Shown: positions 24,043-33,510, counted from the first letter of the stretch. The stretch: 64,000 nucleotides of DNA from Asanoa sp. WMMD1127 (GCF_029626225.1 NZ_JARUBP010000001.1:2480001-2544000); one strand, 5' to 3'. The notes: generated from the sequence alone by a model not told the origin. Made by a program: numbers and translations.

Positions 24043-24819
24043 ATGCCGATCGCGATCGTCACCGGCGCGTCCAGCGGAATCGGGGCTGCCAGCGCCCGCC
24101 GCCTGGCCGCCGAAGGGTTCACCGTCGTCGTCGCCGCGCGCCGGGCCGATCGGCTCGACGAGCTTGTGACAGAAATCACCGACGCCGGCGGGGCCGCGGT
24201 CGCCGTGCCGTGCGACGTCACCTCCGACGAGTCGGTCGCGGAACTCGCCGAGGCGGTGGCCGACCTGGCCGAGCCGGTCACCCTGCTCGTCAACAACGCC
24301 GGCGGCGCCCTGGGCCTCGACCCCGTCGAGAAGGGCTCGGTCGCCGACTGGCAGTGGATGTACGAGGTCAACGTGCTCGGCACCCTGCGGGTCACCAAGG
24401 CCCTGCTGCCGCAGCTGGAGGCGTCCGAGGCCGGCACGATCGTGATGGTCAGCTCGACGGCCGGCTTCATCGTCTACGAGGGCGGTGGCGGCTACAGCGC
24501 GGCCAAGCACGGCATGACCGCGCTGACCGGCACGCTGCGGCTCGAGCTGGCGGGGCGGCCGGTCCGGGTGATCGAGGTCGACCCCGGCATGGTGCGCACC
24601 GACGAGTTCGCCAAGGTCCGGTTCCGCGGCGACGAGGCCCGTGCGGCCGCCGTCTACGAGGGTGTCGAGATGCCGTTGACCGCCGACGACGTGGCCGACT
24701 GCATCGCCTGGTGCGCGACCCGGCCGCAGCACGTCAACGTGGACCGCTTGGTGGTCCGCCCGCTGGCCCAGGCCGCGCAGCACAAGGTCGCCAAAGGCCC
24801 CATCGGGAGGCAGAGCTGA
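24043..24819 (+). CDS. SDR-family NAD(P)-dependent oxidoreductase (YdfG-like)
   Basis: 258 residues. Rossmann motif TGASSGIGAASARRLA (about 8-22), NNAGG at about 85, catalytic Ser (MVSSTAG) and Tyr-X3-Lys (YSAAKHG, about 151-155) complete the classical SDR set. VVAARRADRLDEL suggests NADP preference. AGAGGA precedes the ATG by 9 nt. Divergent from mshA, as in the M. tuberculosis block (Rv0484c-Rv0486 from memory). Related enzymes oxidise serine or 3-hydroxy acids; the substrate here is unknown. Confidence 0.9.
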   Translation: MPIAIVTGASSGIGAASARRLAAEGFTVVVAARRADRLDELVTEITDAGGAAVAVPCDVTSDESVAELAEAVADLAEPVTLLVNNAGGALGLDPVEKGSVADWQWMYEVNVLGTLRVTKALLPQLEASEAGTIVMVSSTAGFIVYEGGGGYSAAKHGMTALTGTLRLELAGRPVRVIEVDPGMVRTDEFAKVRFRGDEARAAAVYEGVEMPLTADDVADCIAWCATRPQHVNVDRLVVRPLAQAAQHKVAKGPIGRQS

Positions 24820-24836
24820 GCAGTCGGCCCCGGGGC

Positions 24837-25607
24837 ATGGTCACCAGGGGAACGACCAACCCCAATCGGCTGCGCCGGATCGACAACTGGATCGCGGCGT
24901 ACGCGGCCGCGCTGCTCCGGGACGCCGCCGATCCGCTGGTGGTCGACCTCGGCTACGGCGCCACCCCGGTGACCGCGGTCGAGCTACGCGCCCGGCTGTC
25001 CCGCGTGCGGCCCGACGTCCGGGTGGTCGGCCTGGAGATCGACCCCGAGCGCGTCGCCGCCGCCGCGCCGGCCGCCGACCCGCCGGGTCTCACGTTCGCC
25101 CGGGGCGGCTTCGAGCTGGCCGGCCTGCGCCCAGTGGTGGTGCGGGCGCTCAACGTCCTGCGCCAGTACGACGAGGCCGAGGTCGCCCCCGCCTGGGCCA
25201 CGATGACGGGCGCGCTGGCGCCGGACGGGATCGTGGTCGAGGGCACCTGCGACGAGCTGGGCCGGCTGGCCGCCTGGGTCTGCCTCGACCGGGCCGGCCC
25301 GCGCTCGCTCACGCTGGCCGCCCGGCTCTCCACGCTGGACACCCCCGGCACGCTGGCCGAGCGGCTGCCCAAGGCGCTGATCCACCACAACGTGCCGGGG
25401 GAGCCGGTGCACGACCTGCTGCGGGCGCTGGACGACGGTTGGCGGGACGCGGCCCCGTACGCCACCTTCGGCGCGCGGCAGCGCTGGCGGCGCGCGGTGG
25501 CGGCGGTGAAGAAGGCGGGCTGGCCGGTGCTGGACCGCCCGGCCCGCTGGCGGCTCGGCGAGGTGACCGTCGCCTGGGAATCGGTCGTCCCGACAAAATT
25601 GTCCTAA
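24837..25607 (+). CDS. Class I SAM-dependent methyltransferase-like protein
   Basis: 256 residues from ATG 24837. The SAM site is LVVDLGYGATPVTAVEL (motif I) and VVGLEIDPERVAAA (motif II acid). Early RGTTNPNRLRRIDNWI is distinctive of a conserved actinobacterial family of unknown substrate. The true start may be an in-frame CTG at 24816: GGGAGG lies 5 nt before it, the added residues (SSRPRG) join smoothly to the conserved start, and ATG 24837 has no ribosome-binding site. It follows the SDR gene directly, so an operon is likely. Confidence 0.8.
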   Translation: MVTRGTTNPNRLRRIDNWIAAYAAALLRDAADPLVVDLGYGATPVTAVELRARLSRVRPDVRVVGLEIDPERVAAAAPAADPPGLTFARGGFELAGLRPVVVRALNVLRQYDEAEVAPAWATMTGALAPDGIVVEGTCDELGRLAAWVCLDRAGPRSLTLAARLSTLDTPGTLAERLPKALIHHNVPGEPVHDLLRALDDGWRDAAPYATFGARQRWRRAVAAVKKAGWPVLDRPARWRLGEVTVAWESVVPTKLS

Positions 25608-25686
25608 CCGGACACGCCACCTAAATCGCCTAAGCCTCGTTGGGCCGTTCGACAACGACCCATCACACAGACGGGGAGGACAGGCT

Positions 25687-26025
25687 GTGCGTAAACGGCT
25701 GTCCCTCATTCTCGCCGCTTTCGCGCTCCTGGTGCCGGCGATCGCCCTGACCAGCGTGGCCGCGCAGGCCGCGCCGTCCGCCGCCTACGCGGCACCGTCG
25801 CCGTGCCCGGACGGCTCGGTGCGGCAGGACTACTACTGCGAGCCGACCGACACTCCGACGACCCCGCCGGTCGAGGAGCCCGCGCCGGAGCCGACGCCGA
25901 CGCTGCCGCAGACCGGTGCGGGCGCCGGCACCATGGCCGGGATCGGCGGCGGCGTGCTGCTGCTCGGCGCGGTCATCGCGGTGTGGGCCACGCTCTCCCG
26001 CCGCCGCCACCGTTTCGAGGCCTGA
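25687..26025 (+). CDS. LPQTG cell-wall-anchored protein (sortase substrate)
   Basis: 112 residues. N-terminal signal peptide (MRKRLSLILAAFALLVPAIAL, cleavage near QAAP), a short Cys-containing outer part (PCPDGSVRQDYYCEP), a Pro/Thr spacer and a full sorting signal: LPQTG (about 78-82), hydrophobic helix (GIGGGVLLLGAVIAVWATL) and tail SRRRHRFEA. It would be linked to peptidoglycan by a sortase; none is in the window. GTG start with GGGGAGGACAGGCT upstream. The exposed region is only about 50 residues, so it may be a small surface display or signalling protein. Confidence 0.85.
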   Translation: MRKRLSLILAAFALLVPAIALTSVAAQAAPSAAYAAPSPCPDGSVRQDYYCEPTDTPTTPPVEEPAPEPTPTLPQTGAGAGTMAGIGGGVLLLGAVIAVWATLSRRRHRFEA

Positions 26026-26075
26026 CCACATCACCCCCAGCCCGGTGCGTACCCGGGGGTCCAGTGGGGGTAACC

Positions 26076-26115
26076 GAAGAAGGCCCGCGCGCCGGAAACG
26101 CCGCGGGCCTTCTTC
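26076..26115 (+). terminator. Strong hairpin after the LPQTG gene
   Basis: Perfect 14-bp stem (GAAGAAGGCCCGCG at 26076-26089, CGCGGGCCTTCTTC at 26102-26115) with a 12-nt loop, 50 bp after the stop codon. Confidence 0.85.
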
Positions 26116-26126
26116 CTTGCCCGCCC

Positions 26127-26179
26127 GTTAGGAACGGTCCGTTGCAATCGGAAACCGATTGCAACGGACCGTTCCTAAC
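26127..26179. repeat. 25-bp perfect palindrome of the GGAACGG family
   Basis: Left arm 26127-26151 (begins GTTAGGAACGGTCCGTTG), 3-nt AAA loop, right arm 26155-26179. Both ends contain GGAACGGTCCGTT or its complement. The murB stop codon (26177-26175) lies inside the right arm, so transcripts from both sides end in this structure. It probably works as a terminator or mRNA 3' stabiliser, but its core matches dispersed repeats at 41450 and 54327. Confidence 0.8.
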
Positions 26180-27266
26180 GCAGGGTGCAGTTGACCAGGA
26201 CCGGTTCCGGGTGGAGGGTCACGCCGAACCGGTCGTGCACGCCGTCGCGGATCTCCCGGGCCAGGTCGAGCAGCGCGGCGGTGCTGCCCTCACCGCGGTT
26301 GGTCAGCGCCAGCGTGTGCTTGCCGGAGATGGCGACCCCGCCGCGGCCGCCGTAGCCCTTGGTGAAGCCGGCCTTTTCGATCAGCCAGGCGGCGCTGACC
26401 TTGACGTGCCCGCCCGGGCCCGGCCAGGACGGCGGCTCGCCGATGCCGGCGGCCCGGCTGCGCAGGAACTCGGCGGCGGCCGCGTCGAGCACCGGGTTGG
26501 TGAAGAACGAGCCGACCGACCACGTGTCGTGGTCGACGGGGTCGAGCACCATCCCCTTGCCGGCGCGTAGGGCCCGCACCGCCGCCCGGGCCTCGGCCAG
26601 CGGCACCCGGTCGCCCGTCTCCACCGCCAGCGCCTTGGCGAGCTCGGCGTAGCGGACCGGCGCCGAGCGCGGGTCGCGGGCCAGCCGGAAGTCGACCGAG
26701 AGCACCACCCAGCGGTCGCTGTGCTTGAACAGGCTCGCGCGGTAGGCGAACCGGCACTCGACCGGCGCCATCCGGCGGACGGTGTCGTCGACCCGGTCGT
26801 AGACCTCGACGGCCACGATCGTCTCGGCGACCTCCTGGCCGTAGGCGCCGACGTTCTGGATCGGGGTCGCGCCGGCCGAGCCCGGGATGCCGGAGAGGCA
26901 CTCGACGCCCGACCAGCCGGCGTCGACGGCGGTGGCGACGAACTCGTCCCAGGGCTCGCCCGCGGCGACCCGGACCACCACGTGGGCGGCGTCGGAGTCG
27001 ACGACCTCGACGCCGCGGGAGCGGACCAGGATCACCGGGCCGGGTACGCCGTCGTCGGCGACCACGACGTTGCTGCCCCCGGCCAGGATCATGGCGGGTA
27101 CGCCGGCGCGCGCGGCTGTGCGTACCATTTGCACGATTTGGTCGGAACTCTCCGCCGTTTGCACCTGACCCGCGGGGCCGCCCAGCCGCAGCGTGGTGAA
27201 CTCCGCCAACGCCCGGGGCGCGAGCGGGTCGGCGGCGGTCGGGGGGTCGGCGCTAACGTCTGACAC
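26175..27266 (-). CDS. murB: UDP-N-acetylenolpyruvoylglucosamine reductase MurB
   Basis: 363-residue FAD enzyme that reduces UDP-GlcNAc-enolpyruvate to UDP-MurNAc in peptidoglycan precursor synthesis. FAD-binding signatures: FTTLRLGGPAGQV, ILAGGSNVVVADDGVPG, CLSGIPGSAGATPIQNVGAYGQEV; catalytic region SVGSFFTNPVL (Ser) and SAAWLIEKAGF. Length fits the actinobacterial type I enzyme. GTG 27266 is chosen because TAGGGT (27279-27274) ends 7 nt upstream (leaderless); the open frame upstream overlaps the divergent gene. Confidence 0.96.
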   Translation of the reverse strand: MSDVSADPPTAADPLAPRALAEFTTLRLGGPAGQVQTAESSDQIVQMVRTAARAGVPAMILAGGSNVVVADDGVPGPVILVRSRGVEVVDSDAAHVVVRVAAGEPWDEFVATAVDAGWSGVECLSGIPGSAGATPIQNVGAYGQEVAETIVAVEVYDRVDDTVRRMAPVECRFAYRASLFKHSDRWVVLSVDFRLARDPRSAPVRYAELAKALAVETGDRVPLAEARAAVRALRAGKGMVLDPVDHDTWSVGSFFTNPVLDAAAAEFLRSRAAGIGEPPSWPGPGGHVKVSAAWLIEKAGFTKGYGGRGGVAISGKHTLALTNRGEGSTAALLDLAREIRDGVHDRFGVTLHPEPVLVNCTLR

Positions 27267-27338
27267 GCTGTTAACCCTAGGCTGAGAGGCTCCGGCATCT
27301 GTGGCGACGGTCCGGCCCCGCACCGAAGGAGCACCCCG

Positions 27339-28100
27339 ATGACCAGACTGCACGGCACCAAGGACTTCTGGCTCGGCGGTCTGCGCGCGGAAGCGGCCGC
27401 GTTCGGGGCGGCGGTGGCGGCCGCGCCGCCGGACTCCCCGGTGCCCTCCTGCCCCGACTGGACCGTCACCGACCTGACCCACCACGTCGGCAGCGTCTAC
27501 GAATACGTGACCCGGCTCGTCGAGCGCGGCGGCACCGACCGGCCCGACCCGCGCGAGCACCCCAAGGACGCGCCCGACGGCGCCGCGGCGTTGGCCTGGT
27601 GGCAGATGCGCTACGACGCGCTTCTCTCCACACTGGACGCCGTCGACCCCGAGGCCCCGGTCTGGAACTGGGCCCCGCAGTCGAAGAAGGCCGGCTTCTG
27701 GCACCGCCGGATGGCCCACGAGACCGCCATCCACCGGTGGGACGCTCAGATGGCGCTGGCCGCGAGCGAGCCGATCGAGGCCAAGCTGGCCGCCGACGGC
27801 ATCTCCGAGGTGCTCGACACCTGGCTGCCCGCGGGCCGGCGCCGGGCGCAGGAGCGTCCGCACGGCGTGGTCCACCTGTTCGCGGCCGACACCGATCAGG
27901 AGTGGCTGGTGCGGCTGCGCGGCGAGGGCGTCGCGCTGCTCGACACCGACACGATCCTCGACACCGACGAGCCGCCCGCCCGGGTGCAGGCCGAGGGCAC
28001 GGCGAGTGATCTGCTGCTGGCGCTCTACGGCCGGGTGGGCTTCGATGTCCTCGTGGTCAGTGGCGATCCGACGCTGCTGACGGCGTTACGCACGGGGTGA
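27339..28100 (+). CDS. Maleylpyruvate isomerase/DinB-fold family (mycothiol-dependent type)
   Basis: 253 residues of the TIGR03083-type family. The N-terminal DinB-like four-helix domain has the metal-binding His set: His in CPDWTVTDLTHHVGSVY (about 44-48) and HRRMAHETAIHRWD (about 122-135). A C-terminal SCP2-like domain follows. Family members use mycothiol as cofactor or substrate, which fits nearby mshA. AAGGAG precedes the ATG. Divergent from murB. Physiological substrate unknown. Confidence 0.85.
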   Translation: MTRLHGTKDFWLGGLRAEAAAFGAAVAAAPPDSPVPSCPDWTVTDLTHHVGSVYEYVTRLVERGGTDRPDPREHPKDAPDGAAALAWWQMRYDALLSTLDAVDPEAPVWNWAPQSKKAGFWHRRMAHETAIHRWDAQMALAASEPIEAKLAADGISEVLDTWLPAGRRRAQERPHGVVHLFAADTDQEWLVRLRGEGVALLDTDTILDTDEPPARVQAEGTASDLLLALYGRVGFDVLVVSGDPTLLTALRTG

Positions 28101-28104
28101 TTCG

Positions 28105-29133
28105 TTGACCAGGGCCAAGAACGGAGCGCGCGAGCGGCCGACGCTGGAGGCGGTGGCGCGCCGGGCCGGCGTCTCCCGGGCCACCGTGTCGCGCGTGGTC
28201 AACGGCTCGACCACGGTCGCCGAGCCGATCCAGGAGGCGGTCCGGCGGGCAGTGCGTGAGCTGGGCTACGTGCCCAACATGGCGGCCCGCAGCCTGGTCA
28301 CGCAGCGCACCGACTCGGCGGCGCTGATCCTGCCGGAGACGCCGACGCGCGTGTTCTCCGACGACCCGTTCTTCCACGGCATCATCCGCGGCGTGTCGAT
28401 GGAGCTCGACGCCCTCGACAAGCAGCTCGTCCTGCTGATCGCCGGCTCGACCGCGGGCCACGACCGGGTCGAGCGCTACACGATGAGCCGCCACGTCGAC
28501 GGCGTCATGTTCGCCTCGATGCACGGCGCCGACCCGCTGCCGGCGGCGCTGATCCGGATGGGCATCCCGGTCGTCTGCAGCGGCCGGCCGCTGGGGCGGG
28601 CCACGGTCGAGGTGCCCTACGTCGACGTCGACCAGATCGGCGGCGTGGTCTCGGCCGTGCAGCACCTGCTCGACTCCGGGCGCAAGCGGGTCGCCACGAT
28701 CGCCGGCCCGCAGGACATGGTCGCCGGGATCGACCGGCTGACCGGCTACCGCCAGGCGTTGCGTGACTCCGACCGCCGCTCGATCGTCGCGATCGGCGAC
28801 TTCACCCGCGAGTCCGGCACGGTCGCGATGCGCCAGCTGCTCGACGACGACCCCAAGCTCGACGCGGTGTTCGCGGCCTCCGACCTGATGGCCCACGGCG
28901 CGCTGCGGGTGCTGCGCGAGGCCGGGCGCCGGGTGCCGGACGACGTCGCGGTGATCGGCTTCGACGACATCGAGATGGCCCGCTACACCGAGCCGCCGCT
29001 GACCACGGTGCGCCAACCGATCCAGCAGATCGGCCGCGAGATGGCCCGTCAGCTCATGCGCCTGGTCGCCGGCGAGGAGATCGAGTCGGTCACGATGCTG
29101 CCCACCGAATTGATCATCAGAGAATCCGCCTGA
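28105..29133 (+). CDS. LacI-family transcriptional regulator
   Basis: 342 residues. N-terminal LacI helix-turn-helix (LEAVARRAGVSRATVSRVVNG, about 13-33) and hinge (GYVPNMAARSLVTQRT), then a periplasmic-binding-protein-like effector domain with FSDDPFFHGIIRG, VDVDQIGGVVSAVQHL and the C-terminal VIGFDDIEMARYTEPPLTT. It would bind a sugar or related effector. TTG 28105 follows GGGG; the gap to the previous stop is 4 bp, so the two genes are co-transcribed. No sugar-use genes are adjacent, so its targets lie elsewhere. Confidence 0.9.
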   Translation: MTRAKNGARERPTLEAVARRAGVSRATVSRVVNGSTTVAEPIQEAVRRAVRELGYVPNMAARSLVTQRTDSAALILPETPTRVFSDDPFFHGIIRGVSMELDALDKQLVLLIAGSTAGHDRVERYTMSRHVDGVMFASMHGADPLPAALIRMGIPVVCSGRPLGRATVEVPYVDVDQIGGVVSAVQHLLDSGRKRVATIAGPQDMVAGIDRLTGYRQALRDSDRRSIVAIGDFTRESGTVAMRQLLDDDPKLDAVFAASDLMAHGALRVLREAGRRVPDDVAVIGFDDIEMARYTEPPLTTVRQPIQQIGREMARQLMRLVAGEEIESVTMLPTELIIRESA

Positions 29134-29191
29134 CGCTGCAACGGCTGCGCCGGGTTTCACGTTCTTAGCGTCGTGGATCGACGGAGTTGGC

Positions 29192-29707
29192 GTGGACGCT
29201 GAGGCGCGGCACGACTTCAGTGTCTTCGTCGCGAACCGGTCCGCGTCGTTGTTCCGGTTCGCCATGGGGTTGACGGGGCACCCGCAGCAGGCAGAGGACC
29301 TGCTGCAGTCGGCCCTGGCCAAGGCCTACCGGCATTGGGGGCGGGTGCGCCACGGCAACCCGGACGCATACCTGCGCCAGGTGATGTGCCGCGAACAGAT
29401 CGACTGGTTCCGGCGACCGAGCTGGGGCCGCGAGCTGCCGAGCGAGCGGCTGCCGGAACGGCGGGTCGCGGACGGGACCGCAGGGGTCGACCTGCGGCTG
29501 GCGCTGCGCGAGGCGTTGGGTCGCCTGAGCCCGAGACACCGGGCCGTGCTGGTGCTGCGCTATCTCGAGGATCTACCCGACGACGAGATCGCCCAGCTGG
29601 TCGGCTGCCGGCCGGCGACCGTGCGCAGCCTGGCCGCCCGTGGGCTGGAGCGGCTGCGGGTCCTGTGCCCGGAGTTGGCACCCGAGCTGATGGAGGAGCG
29701 GCGATGA
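29192..29707 (+). CDS. SigE-family (SigE/SigM-like) RNA polymerase sigma factor
   Basis: 171-residue group 4 (ECF) sigma factor of the actinobacterial SigE-type family. Region 2: LFRFAMGLTGHPQQAEDLLQSALAKAYRHW with the -10 recognition segment; region 4: LSPRHRAVLVLRYLEDLPDDEIAQ and GCRPATVRSLAARGLERL. GTG start with GGAG 5 nt upstream. Its stop overlaps the next start (ATGA), the usual sign that the next gene is its membrane partner. Confidence 0.92.
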   Translation: MDAEARHDFSVFVANRSASLFRFAMGLTGHPQQAEDLLQSALAKAYRHWGRVRHGNPDAYLRQVMCREQIDWFRRPSWGRELPSERLPERRVADGTAGVDLRLALREALGRLSPRHRAVLVLRYLEDLPDDEIAQLVGCRPATVRSLAARGLERLRVLCPELAPELMEERR

Positions 29708-30816
29708 CCAGGGAACTGCGCCGCGCCCTGCGCGAGCTGACCGACGTGCCCCCTCCGCCTGACCTGGCCGCCCGGTCGATCCGGCTCGCCGAGCGCCGGC
29801 GGCGCACCCGGATCGCGCTGGGCGCCGTGGCCGCGGCCGTGGTGGCGGTGTCGGTAGCGGTGCCGCTGGTGCTCCGGCCGGACCGGCACAGCGCGCCCGT
29901 GCCCATCGCGCCGACGCCGTCGGTCAGCTCTGACGGCACGGCTGCCCTGCCGGAGACGCCGCAGGTCGTCGCTTTCGCCTACGCCCGGGCCACGCCGATC
30001 TCCTCCGGCGGCTGGCCGCCGCCCGGCGACTCCTACGTGCTCGACCGGTCCACCGGCCAGTACCGGACGATTCCCTACGAGGTGGTGGTGCCGTCCCCGG
30101 ATGGGAAACGGTTCTTCGTCGCCGACGCCGAACGCGGCGGCATCATGGAGGGCGCCCGCGGCTCCGTCCACTGGGTGGAGGCCTACGACCGCGGCGCGCG
30201 CGGCGTGGAGTGGTCGCCCGACGGCCGAGAGGTGCTCATCACCTCCCTCGGCAAGGACGAGCCCGGGGGCTTCACCGTGGTCGACTCGAAGACGTTCGAC
30301 GAATCCCGTTTCGTGCCAATGGTCGACATACAGTCGCTGAACGCCCGTGGGCTCGGCTTCTTCTGGAGTCGCGACGGCCGGAGCATCGGACACACGCTCA
30401 CCACCTCGGACACCGGGTCGGACCCGGACCGGGCGCTCGGCATCCGGTTCTACGACCTGAGCGGCAGGACACTGCGAACGGTGGAACTCGACGGCACCGC
30501 GGCTGTGCGGACCACCGCCGACGTGTCGCCGGACGGCCGCCGGGCGGTGGCCGTCGACGACTGGGGGAATCGGCACGTCCGGATCGTCGACCTCGAATCC
30601 GGGGCCGTCATCGGCGAGTTCGCCGGTTCCGGCGTCGTCGGCTGGTACGACGACGAGCATCTGGTGCTCAGGAACAACGACGAGCTGCAGGTGGTCGACT
30701 TCACCGGTCAGGTGGTGCGCCGCGTGCCCGGGTCAGCCAACCTGCTGACCGGCGCGGTCGTGCACCTTGTGCCCGCGGACGGGCTGCCGGCGGCGTCAGC
30801 CCGCTACGCGTTCTAG
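29704..30816 (+). CDS. Membrane protein with PD40/WD40-like beta-propeller, probable anti-sigma partner
   Basis: 370 residues: short cytoplasmic N-terminus (MTRELRRALRELTDVPPPPDL), one membrane helix (about 40-60, VAAAVVAVSVAVPLVL), then an outer propeller-like domain with blade motifs VVPSPDGKRFFVADAE, VEWSPDGREVLITSL, ADVSPDGRRAVAVDD. It overlaps the sigma gene by 4 nt and probably holds the sigma factor at the membrane, although no zinc-type anti-sigma His-Cys motif is present. Its 3' end overlaps the convergent MFS gene by 21 bp. Confidence 0.72.
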   Translation: MTRELRRALRELTDVPPPPDLAARSIRLAERRRRTRIALGAVAAAVVAVSVAVPLVLRPDRHSAPVPIAPTPSVSSDGTAALPETPQVVAFAYARATPISSGGWPPPGDSYVLDRSTGQYRTIPYEVVVPSPDGKRFFVADAERGGIMEGARGSVHWVEAYDRGARGVEWSPDGREVLITSLGKDEPGGFTVVDSKTFDESRFVPMVDIQSLNARGLGFFWSRDGRSIGHTLTTSDTGSDPDRALGIRFYDLSGRTLRTVELDGTAAVRTTADVSPDGRRAVAVDDWGNRHVRIVDLESGAVIGEFAGSGVVGWYDDEHLVLRNNDELQVVDFTGQVVRRVPGSANLLTGAVVHLVPADGLPAASARYAF

Positions 30817-32019
30817 CTCCCGGGCGCCGGTGGCGCGGCGGGCGGCTTCGCGGTCGCGGGACGGGCCGGTCAGCAGGTGGCCGGCTGCGGCGGCCAGGCC
30901 GAGCGAGCCGGCGACGATCCAGTGCCAACTGCCCAGGCGCTCCAGGCTGAGCCCACCGAGCGCCGGGGTCAGGAAGGCGGCCGCGGGGAAGGTCAGCGCG
31001 AACACGGCCTGGTAGCGGCCGCGCAGCTCCTCGGGCGCCAGCTCCGCGTTGACCTCCGCGTTGGGTGGCGCGGCCAGCATCGACCCGATCGTCCAGACCA
31101 CCGCCGCCAGCAGGTAGATCGCCATCCGGTCGGCGAAGGCCAGCGCGCCGAAGCCGACCCCGATCAGCAGGAGGGCGGCGGCCAGCACGGTGTGCTTGCG
31201 ACGGCCGTCGATCAACGGGGGTACGAACAGCTGGCCGACCACGATCAGAGCGGCGCTGATCGCGACCACCGTCCCGTACGCCGCGGGGCTGAGCCCGTCG
31301 GCCCGCATCGCCAGCGGCATGATCGTCGAGGTCTGCGTGGATAGGGCGGCGAGCAGGAAGGTGAGCCCGACGAACACGAGGTAGGTGCGGTCGGTGAGGG
31401 CGGTCAGCAGCCCACCGTTGGTCCGCGCGTCCGACCGGCGGCGGAACGTCTCCGGCACCTTCCAGGCGATGACGATCGCGGTGATAGCGGTCGCGCCGGC
31501 GTCGGCCAGGAACAGCACCAGGTAGCTGACCTGCGCGAGCACGCCGGCCACCAGACCGGCCGCCGCCATGCCGAGGTTGAACGACCAGAACTGCAGGTTG
31601 AACGCGCGCGACCGGCCCTCCGCCGGGACCACGTCGACGATCGCCGCGACGAATGCCGGCATCGGCATCGAGTGGACGATGCCGAGCAGCACGGTGAGCA
31701 CCGCGATCACACCCACGTGGGTCGTGAACGCCAGCGCCGCCATCAGCGCCGCCGCCACCGCGTGGGCCCAGAACAGCGTGGCGCGGCGACCCCAGTGGTC
31801 GGCGAGCACGCCGCCGAGCAGGGTGCCGGCGACGCCGCCGATGCCGTAGCCGCCGACCACCAGGCCGGCCAGGCTGACCGAGGCGCCGCGCTCGTCGGTC
31901 AGGTAGACCGACATGATCAGCATCGCGAACGCGCCGACCCGGTTGATCAGCATGCCGGACCACAGGTACCAGTAGGTGCTCGGCAGGCCGCCCGCGGTGC
32001 TCCGCAACCAGGCGCGCAA
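30796..32019 (-). CDS. MFS transporter (tandem paralogue A)
   Basis: 407 residues, about 12 membrane segments. The N-terminus [25 protein letters not shown] matches [25 protein letters not shown] of the next gene upstream, showing a tandem duplication; [14 protein letters not shown] is the MFS loop motif. TTG 32019 has AAGGGGACGGGG just upstream. It lies 39 bp after its paralogue, so the two form an operon. Substrate unknown; the DHA1-like form suggests drug or metabolite export. Confidence 0.85.
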   Translation of the reverse strand: MRAWLRSTAGGLPSTYWYLWSGMLINRVGAFAMLIMSVYLTDERGASVSLAGLVVGGYGIGGVAGTLLGGVLADHWGRRATLFWAHAVAAALMAALAFTTHVGVIAVLTVLLGIVHSMPMPAFVAAIVDVVPAEGRSRAFNLQFWSFNLGMAAAGLVAGVLAQVSYLVLFLADAGATAITAIVIAWKVPETFRRRSDARTNGGLLTALTDRTYLVFVGLTFLLAALSTQTSTIMPLAMRADGLSPAAYGTVVAISAALIVVGQLFVPPLIDGRRKHTVLAAALLLIGVGFGALAFADRMAIYLLAAVVWTIGSMLAAPPNAEVNAELAPEELRGRYQAVFALTFPAAAFLTPALGGLSLERLGSWHWIVAGSLGLAAAAGHLLTGPSRDREAARRATGARELERVAG

Positions 32020-32058
32020 CCCCGTCCCCTTCAGTTAAGAAGCCTTACGGAAGAAACG

Positions 32059-33360
32059 CTACGAAGGCGCGGAGGTCGGCGCCAGCGTGTCGCTCATCAC
32101 CCCGGGTGGAGCAGGCTCGACCTCCGAGCGCGGCGCCGGCGCCCGGCTGGCCGCCGCGATCGCCGCCGCCCGCCGCTCGCGGGCCGGGCCGGCGGCCAGG
32201 TGGATCGCGGCGGCCAGGAAACCGATCAATGCGCAGCCGATCCACAGTGCGCTGTTGCCCAGCTGGTCGCGCACGAAACCGCCGGCGACCGGGGCGGTGA
32301 AGCCGGCGATCGACCAGGAGAGCGAGAAGACGCCCTGGTAGCGGCCGCGGATCGCGGCCGGCGAGAGGTCGGCGATGGTGGCCGCCGACGACGGCGAGTA
32401 GACCATCTCGCCGAGGGTCCAGACAAGCACGGTCATCGCGTAGAGCCAGGCGTTGCCGGCCAGTGCGGTCAGGCCGAAGCCGACGCCCTGCACGATCGTG
32501 CCGACCGCCAGCACCCGGGCCCGGCTGTGCCCGGCGATCAGCTTCGGGATGAACAGCTGGCCCAGCACGATCAGCACGCCGTTGAGCGCGATCACCCAGC
32601 CGAAGGTCGACGACGAGAGGCCGTCGTCGGTCATCGCGATCGGCAGCATCGAGATGTGCTGCAGGAAGACCATCGCGGCCAGCAGGTTGACCAACGTGAA
32701 GGTCAGGAACACCCGGTCGCGCAGCACCAGGCCGAGCCCGCCCTTGGCGGCGGCACCGGGATGCGCGGCCGCGACGGCGGGTCGGGTTTCCTTGATCTTG
32801 ATGAACACGATGGCGGCGGTGACCAGCGTCGCGGACGCGTCGACCAGGAAGAGCAGCAGGTAGTCGAGGTGGGCGGCGAAGCCACCGAGGATGGCCGCGG
32901 ACGCGAAGCCGAGGTTGATCGCCCAGTAGTTGAGCGAGAACGCGCGCACCCGGTCGCGGTCGGGCACGACGTCGACCATCATCGCGGCGAACGCGGGGCG
33001 GGCCGACTCGGCGAACATGCCGAGCGCGAACGCGACGATCGCGATCATCACGAACGGCCGGGAGAAACCGAGCAGCACCATCATGCCGGCGCCACCGACG
33101 TGGGCGAGGAGCAGCGTCGGCCGCCGGCCCCAGCGGTCGGCCAGGACGCCGCCGACCATCGTGCCGACCCCGCCGCCGGCGCTCCACAGGCCCACGACCA
33201 GGCCCGCCTGGATGTCGCTGAAGCCGCGTTCCTTGGTCAGATAGACCGTCAGGAAGATCAGGACGAAGCCGCCGAGCCGGTTGACCAGGGTGCCGCACCA
33301 CAGGTACCAGAAGGTCCGGGGCAGTCCGCCCGCCGTCTCGCGCAACCAGCCCCGTACCAA
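32059..33360 (-). CDS. MFS transporter (tandem paralogue B)
   Basis: 433 residues from TTG 33360; the frame is open to 33390. TTG 33360 is preferred because AAGGGGGG lies 9 nt upstream and it aligns with the start of paralogue A ([13 protein letters not shown] against [12 protein letters not shown]). Motifs: [31 protein letters not shown] (A has [17 protein letters not shown]). A -10-like TAGGTT (33414-33409) would give a leader of about 40 nt. The tail after about 385 is Ala/Glu/Pro-rich. Substrate unknown. Confidence 0.83.
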   Translation of the reverse strand: MVRGWLRETAGGLPRTFWYLWCGTLVNRLGGFVLIFLTVYLTKERGFSDIQAGLVVGLWSAGGGVGTMVGGVLADRWGRRPTLLLAHVGGAGMMVLLGFSRPFVMIAIVAFALGMFAESARPAFAAMMVDVVPDRDRVRAFSLNYWAINLGFASAAILGGFAAHLDYLLLFLVDASATLVTAAIVFIKIKETRPAVAAAHPGAAAKGGLGLVLRDRVFLTFTLVNLLAAMVFLQHISMLPIAMTDDGLSSSTFGWVIALNGVLIVLGQLFIPKLIAGHSRARVLAVGTIVQGVGFGLTALAGNAWLYAMTVLVWTLGEMVYSPSSAATIADLSPAAIRGRYQGVFSLSWSIAGFTAPVAGGFVRDQLGNSALWIGCALIGFLAAAIHLAAGPARERRAAAIAAASRAPAPRSEVEPAPPGVMSDTLAPTSAPS

Positions 33361-33510
33361 CTCGTGGCCCCCCTTGGTAATGACCACCAATCCACGGTGG
33401 CCTTACGCAACCTAAGTGGAGGGCACCCAGGAAGTCATCAGGATTACCGCATGGCGGTCGTCACGCCGGGTGCCTGTCGGCCGCCGGGCGGCCTGCGCGA
33501 GGATGGCCTC

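Noticed and set aside
31672-33510. Upstream 613 codons of the frame containing gpmA
   Set aside because: The true gpmA start is ATG 33511 with the family start sequence; the earlier part is antisense to the MFS genes.
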